In this document: piece after piece, positions 16,827-25,818 of the stretch | Numbering within the stretch: position 1 is the stretch's first letter | How the letters are laid out: each line of letters opens with the position of its first letter | Assembly: GCF_014287775.1 (NCBI RefSeq) | Contig: NZ_JACOOZ010000002.1 | Span: forward strand, 372,001-436,000 | Reading direction: 5' to 3' | Source: Eubacterium_G segne | Lineage (GTDB): Bacteria; Bacillota; Clostridia; Lachnospirales; Lachnospiraceae | Length of the DNA: 64,000 nucleotides | Program-made: the position numbers and the translations under genes | The notes under the pieces: model-generated | Told to the model about the DNA's origin: nothing | Database searches by the model: none | Seen by the model: the letters and a program-made list of their open reading frames with translations, nothing else

Positions 16827-17678
16827 TTAATTATCTCTTTCCATCTTATTTATCTGTTCTAACAGCTGGTCTACAGTAAGTATTCCATCTTCTATGTCAA
16901 GACCGCTTTTCTTTAGCATATAACCTAATTCCGTAACCTGCGGCACCTCAAGTCCATATCCTTTTATTTCGTCCACCCGGGAAAAAATTTCTTTTGGAGT
17001 TCCCTGCATTGCCAACTTTCCCTTGTCCATAACAAAGATTTTATCTGCTTTAATTGCTTCATTCATATAATGAGTTATTAAAACAATGGTTATGCCTTTT
17101 TCCTTATTAAGCTGATGCAATGTTTTGATAACTTCTCTTCTTCCTACCGGATCAAGCATGGCAGTTGGTTCATCTAAAATAATGCATTTCGGTTCCATGG
17201 CTATTATTCCTGCAATTGCCACTCTCTGTTTTTGTCCACCGGAAAGCTTTAAGGGAGATTTGTGCCTGAATTTTGTCATTCCAACGGCACCTAATGCCTT
17301 CTCCACTCTTTTCCATATTTCCCCTGTGGGAACCGACATATTTTCCGGGCCAAAGGCAACATCCTCTTCCACCATGGTTGCCACTATCTGGTTATCAGGG
17401 TTCTGAAAAACCATTCCTGCCGTCTGTCTTATGTCCCACAAAAGCTTACCATCCCTTGTATCCATATCATCTACCCAGATAGTTCCGTCAGTGGGCATTA
17501 ACAGGGCATTTATATGTTTAGCTAAAGAAGATTTTCCAGAGCCGTTATGACCTAATATTACAATAAACTGCCCCTGTTCAACATCAAGGGATACTCCGTC
17601 AATGGCCCTTACCGTCTCTGTTTCTTCATCAGCTGTTCTATATTCATGAATAAGATTCTTTATATTAATTATTTCCAT
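16827..17678 (-). CDS. ecfA1: ECF transporter ATPase EcfA1
   Basis: 283-residue ABC ATPase. Walker A GHNGSGKSS near 43, Q-loop VFQNPDNQIVA, signature LSGGQKQR, Walker B IILDEPTAMLD, switch H in LITHYM. First gene of the operon, behind the promoter at 17717-17745. Normally it would follow rplQ directly. Here the LtaS-like and glycosyltransferase genes separate the two. Confidence 0.95.
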   Translation of the reverse strand: MEIINIKNLIHEYRTADEETETVRAIDGVSLDVEQGQFIVILGHNGSGKSSLAKHINALLMPTDGTIWVDDMDTRDGKLLWDIRQTAGMVFQNPDNQIVATMVEEDVAFGPENMSVPTGEIWKRVEKALGAVGMTKFRHKSPLKLSGGQKQRVAIAGIIAMEPKCIILDEPTAMLDPVGRREVIKTLHQLNKEKGITIVLITHYMNEAIKADKIFVMDKGKLAMQGTPKEIFSRVDEIKGYGLEVPQVTELGYMLKKSGLDIEDGILTVDQLLEQINKMERDN

Positions 17679-17716
17679 TTTAGTCTCCGATTAAATTTTG
17701 CTACACCACCGCACTT

Positions 17717-17745
17717 ATTTTATTCTATTTAGATTTTTTTTGCAA
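17717..17745 (-). promoter_or_regulatory. Probable promoter of ecfA1-ecfA2-ecfT-truA
   Basis: TTGCAA (17740-17745) and TAAAAT (17717-17722) with a 17-bp A/T-rich spacer on the minus strand, 38 bp before ecfA1. Confidence 0.6.
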
Positions 17746-17816
17746 CTTATATGCCAAATATTAGTTTAGACATTTGTAACTATTTATGGTATTTTATTGT
17801 GTGGAGGAATATTACA

Positions 17817-19691
17817 ATGATTAATTCAATAAAAAACATAAGTATTAAGTTAAAAAAAATAATTATCACTAACAAGGTTATTATATTAATGACTCTTCCA
17901 TTCTTTGCAATGGATATTTTTACTCGTGCTTTCGGTCTTAAAATTTCATATTTTCCGATTTACTATCCGGCTCCTAATATTTTCACTTTATTGTGGATTG
18001 TATTTTTTATGGGAATTGTCACTTCCTTAAAAGGAATTGCCGGTAAAATTCTTTACTGGATTTTTTTCATTTTGTCCTTTGGGATGTTTTTGACTAACAC
18101 CATTTATTATTCCCTTACAGGATTTTATTTTAGTTTTAATCTTACTAAATTGGCTGATGAAGGAAGTTCTTATATATTAGATACTATTGTTCATACAAAT
18201 CCAGTTATATACATATTTGCCGTAATTGTACTTGTATACACTATTATTGTGGCAAAAAAGTATAAGAAATATGATGAGTTTCGTTTAAAGAGGCTGCTTA
18301 TTTTTGTGGTGGTTTTTGTTATACTTCATCTTTTAGCACCTCTTATGTTTGGTCACTCCAGTTCAGGGCTTAAGTGGAATAACTTTAAAAAGCCAAGAAG
18401 CGTGTACGAAAATTATAGTGACAGCAACAAAAGTATGAGAATATCAGGACTTTATGAATATTCCGTTAGAAACTTTTATTTTACTTTCCTTAAACCTAAG
18501 GATAAAATCAGCAAGGAAGATAGAAAGTTTTTAGATGACATATATAATGCAAAAACCGAAGATGAAACTAATTCATATACCGGTCTTTTCAAGGACAAGA
18601 ACGTGATTTTTCTCCAGTTAGAAGGAATGGATACATGGCTTTTAAGCAAAGAAAATACACCTAACCTTTATAATTTGCTTAATCACTCCATTAATTTCAC
18701 GGATCATTATTCCATATATACCGGTGGTGGTTCTACCTTCAATTCAGAATTTGCAGTTAATGCGGGATTTACCACCCCAATATCTTATACTGAAAATGTA
18801 TATACTTTTAACACTAATACCTTTGACAATTCCATGGCAAGGTTGTTTAAAAAGGCCGGTTACAGTGTTAATGCTTTCCATATGAATTCGGCAGATTTTT
18901 ATTCCCGTGGCATTAACTACAAAAGCTGGGGATACGATAACTACTATGGTTTAAAGGATATTGCCAAGTATAATAATTTAGATTATGAGTTAGACAGGGA
19001 ATTGATTCTTAACAAAACATTTTACAATAAGATGTTTAAGCAAAAGGGAAAATTTGTGGATTATATTATTTCTTATTCTCCTCATACACCTTTTACAACC
19101 TCCAAAGAGGTGGGAAAGCTTATTGCCGAAAAAAAATACGGTGTAGGTAATGTTCCCGATTTGTCGGAAGAGGAAACTGCCAAATTAATGGTGGGAGAAA
19201 CAGATTATATGGTAGGTCTTTTAATTCAGGCGTTAAAGGATAATAACCTATACGATAATACAGTTATTGTTGCGTATGCAGACCACTATCTTTACACAAT
19301 TAATGATAAGTCAGTTCTTGATAAATATAAGGAAACTGACAACAATCTTATTAATCATACACCATTCTTTATATGGAGTAGTGATGTTAAACCAACCGAT
19401 GTTAATGAGGTTACAATGCAGATGAATATTCTTCCTACTGTGCTTAACCTGTTTGGAATAAAATATAACAGCAATAATTATATTGGAAAGAATGCTTTGG
19501 CAGATAATTACCACGGTTTTGCCTTTTTCAGCGATTATTCATGGTATGACGGAAAAGTCTACGTTGAAGATGGAAAAGTCACTAACGGTGGCAAAATCAG
19601 TCAAAAGAAGTTAGAACAAATGAGTATTTTGGTAAACGATACCATTAAGAAAAATGATTTAACCTTGAAATATGATTATTTCAGAAAATAA
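17817..19691 (+). CDS. LTA synthase family protein (membrane sulfatase/phosphoglycerol transferase)
   Basis: 624 residues. Five membrane segments in the first 180 residues, then an extracellular sulfatase-fold domain (about 255-600). Metal and catalytic residues of the LtaS family are visible: E269 in QLEGMD, the nucleophile T307 in GGGSTFNSEF, H423 in SPHTPF, and D489-H490 in YADHY. It probably moves glycerol phosphate from phosphatidylglycerol to a lipid or sugar acceptor. The start at 17817 has GGAGG nine bases upstream; a longer reading frame lacks one. It is the only plus-strand gene between 8.8 and 42.4 kb. Confidence 0.88.
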   Translation: MINSIKNISIKLKKIIITNKVIILMTLPFFAMDIFTRAFGLKISYFPIYYPAPNIFTLLWIVFFMGIVTSLKGIAGKILYWIFFILSFGMFLTNTIYYSLTGFYFSFNLTKLADEGSSYILDTIVHTNPVIYIFAVIVLVYTIIVAKKYKKYDEFRLKRLLIFVVVFVILHLLAPLMFGHSSSGLKWNNFKKPRSVYENYSDSNKSMRISGLYEYSVRNFYFTFLKPKDKISKEDRKFLDDIYNAKTEDETNSYTGLFKDKNVIFLQLEGMDTWLLSKENTPNLYNLLNHSINFTDHYSIYTGGGSTFNSEFAVNAGFTTPISYTENVYTFNTNTFDNSMARLFKKAGYSVNAFHMNSADFYSRGINYKSWGYDNYYGLKDIAKYNNLDYELDRELILNKTFYNKMFKQKGKFVDYIISYSPHTPFTTSKEVGKLIAEKKYGVGNVPDLSEEETAKLMVGETDYMVGLLIQALKDNNLYDNTVIVAYADHYLYTINDKSVLDKYKETDNNLINHTPFFIWSSDVKPTDVNEVTMQMNILPTVLNLFGIKYNSNNYIGKNALADNYHGFAFFSDYSWYDGKVYVEDGKVTNGGKISQKKLEQMSILVNDTIKKNDLTLKYDYFRK

Positions 19692-19704
19692 TTTTTAATT
19701 TATA

Positions 19705-19748
19705 AAATAAGCTACAGCTTAAGTGTTGCCTTAAACTGTAGCTTATTT
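19705..19748. terminator. Bidirectional terminator between converging genes
   Basis: A perfect 13-bp stem (19705-19717 with 19736-19748), extended by TTAAG/CTTAA inside the loop, with T runs on both sides. It serves the LtaS-like gene on plus and the glycosyltransferase gene on minus. Confidence 0.85.
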
Positions 19749-19749
19749 T

Positions 19750-21231
19750 TTATCCTACCTGCTCTTCTATATCTTCAATTGTAATCTTGCTGTTGTGGGG
19801 AATTGGCTTCCACTCAACCTTTTTAAACAATGCTACATACTGGGTATATCTTTGTATAATATCAAAAGTAGGCCAGGTAAATACATAAAGTACCTTTCGC
19901 CATATGCTAAACTTCGGTATTCTTCTATGCTCAATTATAAACAGATAAACAGCTACCCATATATTCACAAAATATCTTCCTATTCTATAGAATAATCTTA
20001 TCCATATTGCCAGTAAAATGCTGAAAAAATAAGCTTTTACTCCCGAGTCTAGGGCTACAGTGGTATTACCTGTAAAGTGTCTCACAATGGCAGATAAATA
20101 TGTATCATTGCTAAAGACGTACATTGTAGCTCCTGTATTCCACGCAACAAAAGGATCAATTATTAATTTCAGTAAAATCCACTTGGCTGCATAGACAATA
20201 TTTTTAGGAAGAAGTTGTGCAAAAGTATCAAAGGACATAAATCTATGCCTTATGGTTCTTATTAAATAGCTGTACCATTTATCATCTTCATAGTGCTTTG
20301 TGTTTTTATCTATGAATATATTTTTAAACAAACCCCATCCACTTTCAGCAAATGCCTGAAGATGCCCCTTAGACCAACGTAACCTTTGTCTCAACGCTAC
20401 CTTTAAACTAACAGGTTGTTCATCATAGAAGATTGCATCATCATTGTAGGATATTTCATATCCCTCCACAACGCAATCTGCTGTTAATGCCCTATCTTCC
20501 GTAAGGGATGTATATTTCCATCCGTCTTTTACTATTTCATTGGAAAACAGAAAACCTGTTCCCTGAATGTTAGTTGCTAAGTGAAGAAGAGAACGGGCTC
20601 TATGCCTGTATCGTATTGACCGTAACCAATGAATGGCATATGTGGATGCTATCCAGCTTTCCGTCCAGTTCTTTGTGCTTCTATATGATGTGATTATCTT
20701 CTCTCCTGCATCAAAGGAATCATTCATTCTTGAAATATAATCTTTTTTCAGCAAATTGTCTGAGTCAAATATAAAATACCCTTCAAAGGACTCTATGCCA
20801 TAATCTCTTTGTATTTGTTCAAAAAGATACTTAAGGGCAAATCCTTTGGTTCTCTCTTCAGGATTAAAATGCTCATAGCATATGGCTCCCTTTTCTCTTG
20901 CCACCTTTGCTGTATTATCAGTGCAGTTATCTGCCACAACGAATATGGTTATTAGTTCCTGGGGATAGTCCTGCTTTCTTATACTGTTAATAAGATTTGC
21001 AATAACCGGTTCCTCATTTCTGGCAGGAATAAGCACTGCATATTTGTGCTGCTTCTTTGCCGGTTTAAATTTTCTGGTGGCAAACAAACCAATAAGCATA
21101 TATGGTTTATCCTGTATTACAAGAATTCCCATAAATATTCCTACTACATAGCAAATCGCCAACACCGGCGACTTTATATTACACATAAAATCAACGATTC
21201 TGTCTATTATAGTCATTGACATAATCCACAT
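19750..21231 (-). CDS. Membrane glycosyltransferase, family 2
   Basis: 493 residues. A membrane segment near 20-38, a GT-A domain, then two or three membrane segments after residue 380. Motifs: PARNEEPVI, VVADNCTDN, the metal-binding FIFDSDN, the catalytic TEDRAL, and QRLRWSKGH (the QxxRW box), typical of processive enzymes that make and export a polysaccharide. The sugar is unknown. The start at 21231 has AGAGGA seven bases upstream. Converging with the LtaS-like gene, it may add to the same surface polymer programme. Confidence 0.85.
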   Translation of the reverse strand: MWIMSMTIIDRIVDFMCNIKSPVLAICYVVGIFMGILVIQDKPYMLIGLFATRKFKPAKKQHKYAVLIPARNEEPVIANLINSIRKQDYPQELITIFVVADNCTDNTAKVAREKGAICYEHFNPEERTKGFALKYLFEQIQRDYGIESFEGYFIFDSDNLLKKDYISRMNDSFDAGEKIITSYRSTKNWTESWIASTYAIHWLRSIRYRHRARSLLHLATNIQGTGFLFSNEIVKDGWKYTSLTEDRALTADCVVEGYEISYNDDAIFYDEQPVSLKVALRQRLRWSKGHLQAFAESGWGLFKNIFIDKNTKHYEDDKWYSYLIRTIRHRFMSFDTFAQLLPKNIVYAAKWILLKLIIDPFVAWNTGATMYVFSNDTYLSAIVRHFTGNTTVALDSGVKAYFFSILLAIWIRLFYRIGRYFVNIWVAVYLFIIEHRRIPKFSIWRKVLYVFTWPTFDIIQRYTQYVALFKKVEWKPIPHNSKITIEDIEEQVG

Positions 21232-21265
21232 GATTCTTTCCTCTCTATTCTGTAAAATCTATTAC

Positions 21266-21294
21266 ACTATACTAAGTTATATTAAAAAAAGCAA
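21266..21294 (-). promoter_or_regulatory. Probable promoter of the glycosyltransferase gene
   Basis: TTGCTT (21289-21294) and TATAGT (21266-21271) with a 17-bp spacer on minus, 34 bp before the start codon. Confidence 0.5.
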
Positions 21295-21339
21295 GTGGGA
21301 ATGTTTTCATTTATGCACTATGTAAAACAGGCTTTTACT

Positions 21340-21654
21340 TTATTTCTCTATATTGCTTGCCACAATAAGTGGTGCGTTCTCCCCTTGTGTACTGTTTGCT
21401 ATGTAATTATTATATTCCTTTTCATCTAATATCACATTTCCTAAAATATAATCCTGGGATATCTCATTTCCTTCTGAATGGGTTATTTTATAAAAATACT
21501 TATATGTCTTTCCGTTACAAACATACTCATCCCCATATCTCTCAACACTTATTTTATTTATACCTGTGTCATCTTTTGAGGATTTGTTTATTATAGTTAT
21601 TTCCTTTGCAGCCTTATTGTCAATAAATGCATCAATACTGTCACCTCGTTCTTT
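21340..21654 (-). pseudogene. Remnant of a small secreted or lipoprotein gene
   Basis: An open frame of 104 codons with no start codon (it begins right after a TAG). It reads RGDSIDAFIDNKAAKEITII and on to a stop at 21340. A second frame just upstream (KEYYRNGIERTR) runs up to the same point and ends there in TGA, as after a frameshift. The pattern DAF...AKEITII...D.YVCNGKTYKYF loosely recalls DUF4362-type lipoproteins, but I cannot confirm it. The rest of the 21.23-21.86 kb gap holds the glycosyltransferase promoter and the rplQ terminator. Confidence 0.45.
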
Positions 21655-21785
21655 CTATACCATTTCTATAGTATTCTTTTCTTTTAACTTTGTTAAATAC
21701 AAAAAATAACAAATCTTCACGGTTTTCAAAGAACCATGCCCCCGCTCTTGTATAGTGCCGTTTATTTTTACTGTTAAACAAAAAT

Positions 21786-21820
21786 AAACAGCCAACTATG
21801 TATAACATAATCGACTGTTT
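21786..21820 (-). terminator. Terminator of the ribosomal super-operon
   Basis: A 15-bp stem with two G-U type pairs (21786-21800 with 21806-21820) and a 5-nt loop, 40 bp after the rplQ stop. It is followed on minus by ATTTTTGTTT. Confidence 0.75.
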
Positions 21821-21859
21821 GTTTTATTTAATGCGAGCTTAACACTCAATATATTGCTA

Positions 21860-22384
21860 TTATACTAATTCAAGTAATACTTCCATAGCAGCATCACCTT
21901 TACGCTGGCCAATCTTAACGATTCTTGTATAGCCACCCTTACGGTCTGCGTACTTAGGAGCAATCTCGTCAAATAACTTCTTAGTTAAATCAACTTTCTT
22001 TGCTTCATTCTTCTTGCCAGTTTTGTCTGTTACTGTGTAAAGAACCTTGTTCATCTGGCGTCTAGCATGAAGACGTGAAGGCTGGTCTTTCTTGATAGTC
22101 TTCTTTACTTCATCGTAAACTGTTACTTTCTTGCCATCAACTACTTCTTTAACTCTCTTGCCATCTTTATCTTTACGAGCAACTTTAGCTGTAACTTCAA
22201 CTTCATCAAAGTTATCTTTTTCTTTTACAGCTAATGCAATAAGACCTTCAGCAACCTTGCTAATTTCTTTAGCTCTTGCTTCAGTTGTAACTATTTTGCC
22301 GTTATTTAAAAGACTTGTAACCTGACCTCTTATTAAAGCCTTTCTCTGACTTGAAGTTCTTCCAAGTTTTCTATAACCTGCCAT
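21860..22384 (-). CDS. rplQ: 50S ribosomal protein L17, long form with insertion
   Basis: Large-subunit protein near the exit tunnel. The ends are ordinary (GYRKLGRTSSQRKALIR; GGYTRIVKIGQRKGDAAME), but the protein is 174 residues, against about 115-130 in most bacteria. The extra stretch lies at about 54-103, before LHARRQ. It is highly charged (KDKDGKRVKEVVDGKKVTVY) and is probably a surface loop. Last gene of the operon, after rpoA. Confidence 0.97.
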   Translation of the reverse strand: MAGYRKLGRTSSQRKALIRGQVTSLLNNGKIVTTEARAKEISKVAEGLIALAVKEKDNFDEVEVTAKVARKDKDGKRVKEVVDGKKVTVYDEVKKTIKKDQPSRLHARRQMNKVLYTVTDKTGKKNEAKKVDLTKKLFDEIAPKYADRKGGYTRIVKIGQRKGDAAMEVLLELV

Positions 22385-22485
22385 TTTCTTACCTCCTGTT
22401 TTGTATTGTCACCATTGCTTAATAGTGGCAAATCGTCGGTGGGATATGTATATACCCTGCACCTCCTCTAACAAACTCATGTCTA

Positions 22486-23445
22486 TTAGTTCTCGTCGCC
22501 TGGTTTCAATGCAAGGCCGAGTTCTTTTAACTTAGCAAGTACTTCTTCTAATGACTTACGTCCAAGGTTTCTTACCTTCATCATATCATCAGAAGTCTTA
22601 TTTACTAATTCCTCAACTGTATTGATACCTGCTCTCTTCAAACAATTGTATGAACGAACTGATAACTCTAATTCATCGATGTTCATCTCTAACACTTTAT
22701 CAATTTCATCATCGACCGGTTCTGCTATAACTTCAATATCCTTTGAAGTATCAGAAAGATCAATAAATAACTTTAAGTGTTCGCAAAGAACTTTTGATGC
22801 CAAACTAACAGCTTCATCAGTATCTAATGTTCCATTAGTATAAACATCTAATGTAAGCTTATCAAAGTCTGTAACCTGACCTACACGAGTGTTTTCAACT
22901 GACATATTAACTCTCTCTACCGGAGTGTAAATTGAGTCTACAGCGATAACACCGATTGGAAGATTATCATTCTTATTTTTCTCTGAACTTACATAACCTC
23001 TACCCTTAGTAATGATTAATTCCATACTAAGTTTGCTATCTGCACCACCACTAAGTGTTGCAATAACTAAATCCGGGTTTAAGATTTCAATATCAGAATC
23101 TGTCTGGATATCAGCTGCTGTTACGACCTGGTCTCCAGTTACATCAATATGAGCAATCTTCGGTTCATCTGTTGTACTGTTGTTTTTAATCTCAAGCTGT
23201 TTAATGTTCATTACGATTTCCGTAACGTCTTCTTTTACTCCAGGTACTGAACTGAATTCATGAAGAACTCCGTCAATCTTAATCTGGCTTACAGCTGAGC
23301 CTGGTAATGATGAAAGCATAATTCTTCTTAATGCATTACCAAGTGTTGTACCATATCCTCTTTCAAGAGGTTCAACTACAAACTTACCATATCTTCCATC
23401 ATCTGATTTTTCTACTATAATATTTGGTTTCTCAAAATCGAACAC
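22486..23445 (-). CDS. rpoA: RNA polymerase alpha subunit
   Basis: 319 residues. The N-terminal dimerization domain has the assembly motif RGYGTTLGNALRRIMLSSLPG (about 28-48). The C-terminal DNA- and activator-binding domain begins near 255 (ELSVRSYNCLKRAGI) and includes the helix-hairpin-helix VRNLGRKSLEEV. Normal length. Between rpsD and rplQ as usual. Confidence 0.99.
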   Translation of the reverse strand: MFDFEKPNIIVEKSDDGRYGKFVVEPLERGYGTTLGNALRRIMLSSLPGSAVSQIKIDGVLHEFSSVPGVKEDVTEIVMNIKQLEIKNNSTTDEPKIAHIDVTGDQVVTAADIQTDSDIEILNPDLVIATLSGGADSKLSMELIITKGRGYVSSEKNKNDNLPIGVIAVDSIYTPVERVNMSVENTRVGQVTDFDKLTLDVYTNGTLDTDEAVSLASKVLCEHLKLFIDLSDTSKDIEVIAEPVDDEIDKVLEMNIDELELSVRSYNCLKRAGINTVEELVNKTSDDMMKVRNLGRKSLEEVLAKLKELGLALKPGDEN

Positions 23446-23516
23446 TAATTAGCCCCTCCTTTATTGGGAATTGCTTAAGCCTACTGGGAACAATCTTAAT
23501 AAAATATATGAATATA

Positions 23517-24110
23517 TTATTTAGAATATAATTCGACAATAAGCATCTCATCTACAGGTACATCAATCTCTTCTCTCTTTGGAAGTTCCTTGATTTCACC
23601 TTTAAGATTATCCTGGTCTACTTCAACCCATGCTGGGACTGTTCTTCCACCAGTAACTTCGATGATATCTTTATATCTCTGTGAACCTTTGCAGTTCTCT
23701 TTGATTTCAATAACATCACCAACTTTGATTAAGTAAGAAGGAATATTTACCTGCTTTCCATTAACCAAAACATGCTTGTGATCTACGATCTGTCTTGCTT
23801 CTTTTCTTGTTCTTGCAAATCCCATACGGAATACTACATTGTCAAGTCTTGTTTCAAGCATGATCATAAGATTTTCACCTGTCTGTCCAGGTTTCTTCTG
23901 TGCCTTCTGATAGTAATTTCTGAAAGGCTTTTCTAATACACCATAAATGAATTTAGCTTTCTGCTTTTCTCTAAGCTGAAGACCATATTCACTCATCTTT
24001 CTGCTTGATCTGTTTAAATTTCTATTTGATTTCTTGTCTATTCCTAAATAAATCGGATCTAAACCAAGTGATCTACATCTTTTAAGAACAGGAACTCTAT
24101 TTACTGCCAT
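23517..24110 (-). CDS. rpsD: 30S ribosomal protein S4
   Basis: Primary 16S rRNA-binding protein, 197 residues. It lacks the N-terminal zinc cysteines (the C- form) and starts VPVLKRCRSLGLDPI, as in many Clostridia. An S4 RNA-binding domain lies near 90-150 (RLDNVVFRMGFARTRKEARQ, VNGKQVNIPSY). It ends in LIVELYSK. It is within the alpha operon here, not monocistronic as in Bacillus. Confidence 0.98.
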   Translation of the reverse strand: MAVNRVPVLKRCRSLGLDPIYLGIDKKSNRNLNRSSRKMSEYGLQLREKQKAKFIYGVLEKPFRNYYQKAQKKPGQTGENLMIMLETRLDNVVFRMGFARTRKEARQIVDHKHVLVNGKQVNIPSYLIKVGDVIEIKENCKGSQRYKDIIEVTGGRTVPAWVEVDQDNLKGEIKELPKREEIDVPVDEMLIVELYSK

Positions 24111-24125
24111 CTTTTCCCTCCTAAA

Positions 24126-24521
24126 TTAGACTCTTCTACGTTTTGGTGGGCGACATCCATTGTGTGGTACTGGAGTTACGTCCTTAATAGATGTAACTTC
24201 AAGACCGCATGTAGCAAGGGCACGAATAGCTGCCTCTCTACCTGATCCTGGACCCTTAACCATAACATCTACTGTTTTCAAACCATGTACTAAAGCTGCC
24301 TTTGTTGCAGTTTCTGCTGCCATCTGAGCTGCATAAGGAGTAGATTTCTTTGAACCTCTAAATCCCAGACCGCCAGCACTTGCCCATGATAAAGCATTTC
24401 CTTCAGCATCTGTCAATGTGACAATTGTATTGTTAAATGATGCCTGTATATGTGCCTGTCCGTGTTCAACGTTTTTCTTAACACGCTTCTTTGTCACTTT
24501 CTTTGTAACTTTCTTAGCCAT
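24126..24521 (-). CDS. rpsK: 30S ribosomal protein S11
   Basis: Platform protein of the small subunit, 131 residues. A basic N-terminus (KKVTKKVTKKRVKKN), then HIQASFNNTIVTLTD, SWASAGGLGFRGS, and the C-terminal VTPVPHNGCRPPKRRRV, all family hallmarks. Confidence 0.98.
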   Translation of the reverse strand: MAKKVTKKVTKKRVKKNVEHGQAHIQASFNNTIVTLTDAEGNALSWASAGGLGFRGSKKSTPYAAQMAAETATKAALVHGLKTVDVMVKGPGSGREAAIRALATCGLEVTSIKDVTPVPHNGCRPPKRRRV

Positions 24522-24552
24522 TTTCTAAACTAACCTCCCTTATGGGTTTATA

Positions 24553-24921
24553 CTATTTTTTCTTGTTTGCTACAGTTCTCTTAGGACCTTTTCTTGTTCT
24601 GGCATTGTTCTTTGTGTTCTGGCCACGAACAGGAAGTCCACGTCTATGACGGATACCTCTATAGCATCCAATTTCCTGTAATCTCTTAATGTTTAATGCG
24701 ATTTCTCTTCTTAAATCACCTTCAACTGTCTGACTTGCATCGATAACGTCGCTGATTTTCTTAACTTCTTCGTCAGTTAAATCCTTACAACGTGTGTCAG
24801 GATTAACGCCGGCTTCTGATAAGATTCTCTTTGAACTTGAAACACCGATACCATAAATATAAGTCAATCCAATTTCAACTCTCTTTTCTCTTGGTAAATC
24901 AACACCTGAAATACGAGCCAT
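24553..24921 (-). CDS. rpsM: 30S ribosomal protein S13
   Basis: Head protein that contacts tRNA and bridges the subunits. 122 residues, starting MARISGVDLPREKRVEIGLT with GIGVSSSKRIL and RGLPVRGQNTKNNARTRKGP. The start at 24921 has GGAGG eight bases upstream; the ATG at 24936 lies within that ribosome site. Unusually, 343 bp separate it from rpmJ. Confidence 0.98.
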   Translation of the reverse strand: MARISGVDLPREKRVEIGLTYIYGIGVSSSKRILSEAGVNPDTRCKDLTDEEVKKISDVIDASQTVEGDLRREIALNIKRLQEIGCYRGIRHRRGLPVRGQNTKNNARTRKGPKRTVANKKK

Positions 24922-25103
24922 ATGAATAACCTCCATTAGTTAAATTGTATGAATCTTCGAAATACGTAGCCCGTGTTTCCACGTCTGAAATGTTGTACGC
25001 TCCCAAAAATTCATATTTGTAAGTTTCAAACGAATAACCGGTTCAGCAAATTACCAGTCATTCTTTCTGAAAATATAAATCAATTATATCTTCTTTATTT
25101 CAT

Positions 25104-25249
25104 AGTAACGTATATATAAAATATAGTTACTGCAGCCGCAAATTCGTAGTAAAACTACCTGATGCTCTCTAAATATAGCATCATTAATACGGTTAATACC
25201 GCATTACAATAAACAGCACAAATAAGTGAACAATATGTATCATTCACTT
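25104..25249 (-). other. Row of hairpins between rpmJ and rpsM (candidate leader or attenuator)
   Basis: The 343-bp gap 24922-25264 holds no gene. Five inverted repeats follow one another: 25104-25131 (AGTAAC/GTTACT), 25146-25158 (GTAGT/ACTAC, 3-nt loop), 25161-25182 (GATGCT/AGCATC), 25190-25201 (CGGT/ACCG, with outer AAT/ATT), and 25224-25249 (AAGTGAA/TTCACTT, just after the rpmJ stop). They could attenuate or regulate the alpha part of the operon. I see no clear promoter here. Confidence 0.4.
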
Positions 25250-25264
25250 CTTTTCCGGATTAAA

Positions 25265-25378
25265 TTAACCCTGACGCTGTTTGTGCTTAGGATTCTCGCA
25301 AATAATTCTTACGATTCCTTTTCTTTTAATGACTTTGCATTTTTCGCATATTGGTTTAACTGATGATCTAACTTTCAC
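25265..25378 (-). CDS. rpmJ: 50S ribosomal protein L36
   Basis: 37 residues, MKVRSSVKPICEKCKVIKRK at the start and ending KHKQRQG. Four zinc ligands: C11, C14, C27 and H32. The start is GTG, with GGAGG seven bases upstream. Flanked on the infA side by the repeat block and on the rpsM side by the hairpin row, so it is isolated within the operon. Confidence 0.96.
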   Translation of the reverse strand: MKVRSSVKPICEKCKVIKRKGIVRIICENPKHKQRQG

Positions 25379-25518
25379 AGTAAATCCTCCTTCCACAAAA
25401 AAGTCCGAATATAATGTTATCATAAGATTATAATTATTACAAGGACTTTTTTTTAAAAAAATTATATTTTTTAGTTACTCTATAAAAAGCTGCACCAATT
25501 ACAGCCTTTCTTCCTCTT

Positions 25519-25728
25519 AAGCTGCGCCAGCTCAATTCCGCTTCGCTTCACTGACCTTTCGCTTCTCTTCCTTATAAGCTGCGCCAGCTCAATTTTGCTT
25601 CGCTCCATTGACCTTTCGCTTCTCTTCCTTATAAGCTGCGCCAGCTCAATTCCGCTTCGCTTCATTGACCTTTCGCTTCTCTTCCTTATAAGCTGCGCCA
25701 GCTCAATTCCGCTTCGCTTCATTTCGCT
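25519..25728. repeat. 57-bp tandem repeat, about 3.6 copies
   Basis: Units start at 25519, 25576, 25633 and 25690, an exact 57-bp period with few differences. Each begins AAGCTGCGCCAGCTCAATTC on plus and contains CTTCGCTTC and GACCTTTCGCTTCTCTTCC. Since 57 is a multiple of three, the minus strand is open for 102 codons, but the product is a mere repeat of arginine- and serine-rich units without a ribosome site. The 17-mer CTCAATTCCGCTTCGCT recurs inverted at 41892-41908. Confidence 0.9.
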
Positions 25729-25746
25729 GCGGGGCATACGCCCCAT

Positions 25747-25811
25747 AATAATAAAATTTTGTGCAAGGGTTTGTATGTAAACATCCAAACCCTTTTACAA
25801 ATTTTATTATT
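25747..25811. repeat. Long palindrome between repeats and infA
   Basis: Arms of 26-27 bp (25747-25773 and 25786-25811) match almost fully and enclose a 12-nt loop. AAGCTGCGC at 25690 and GCGCAGCTT at 25813-25821 form an outer inverted pair around the palindrome and the last repeat. It could be a processed hairpin, a terminator, or the core of a small non-autonomous element. Confidence 0.75.
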
Positions 25812-25818
25812 GCGCAGC

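Noticed and set aside
25519..25728. CRISPR array
   Set aside because: The units are joined head to tail without spacers and no cas genes are present.
25480..25788. 102-codon minus-strand open frame rich in Arg, Ser and Glu
   Set aside because: It is a translation of the 57-bp tandem repeat, without a ribosome site, and lies inside the repeat-palindrome block.
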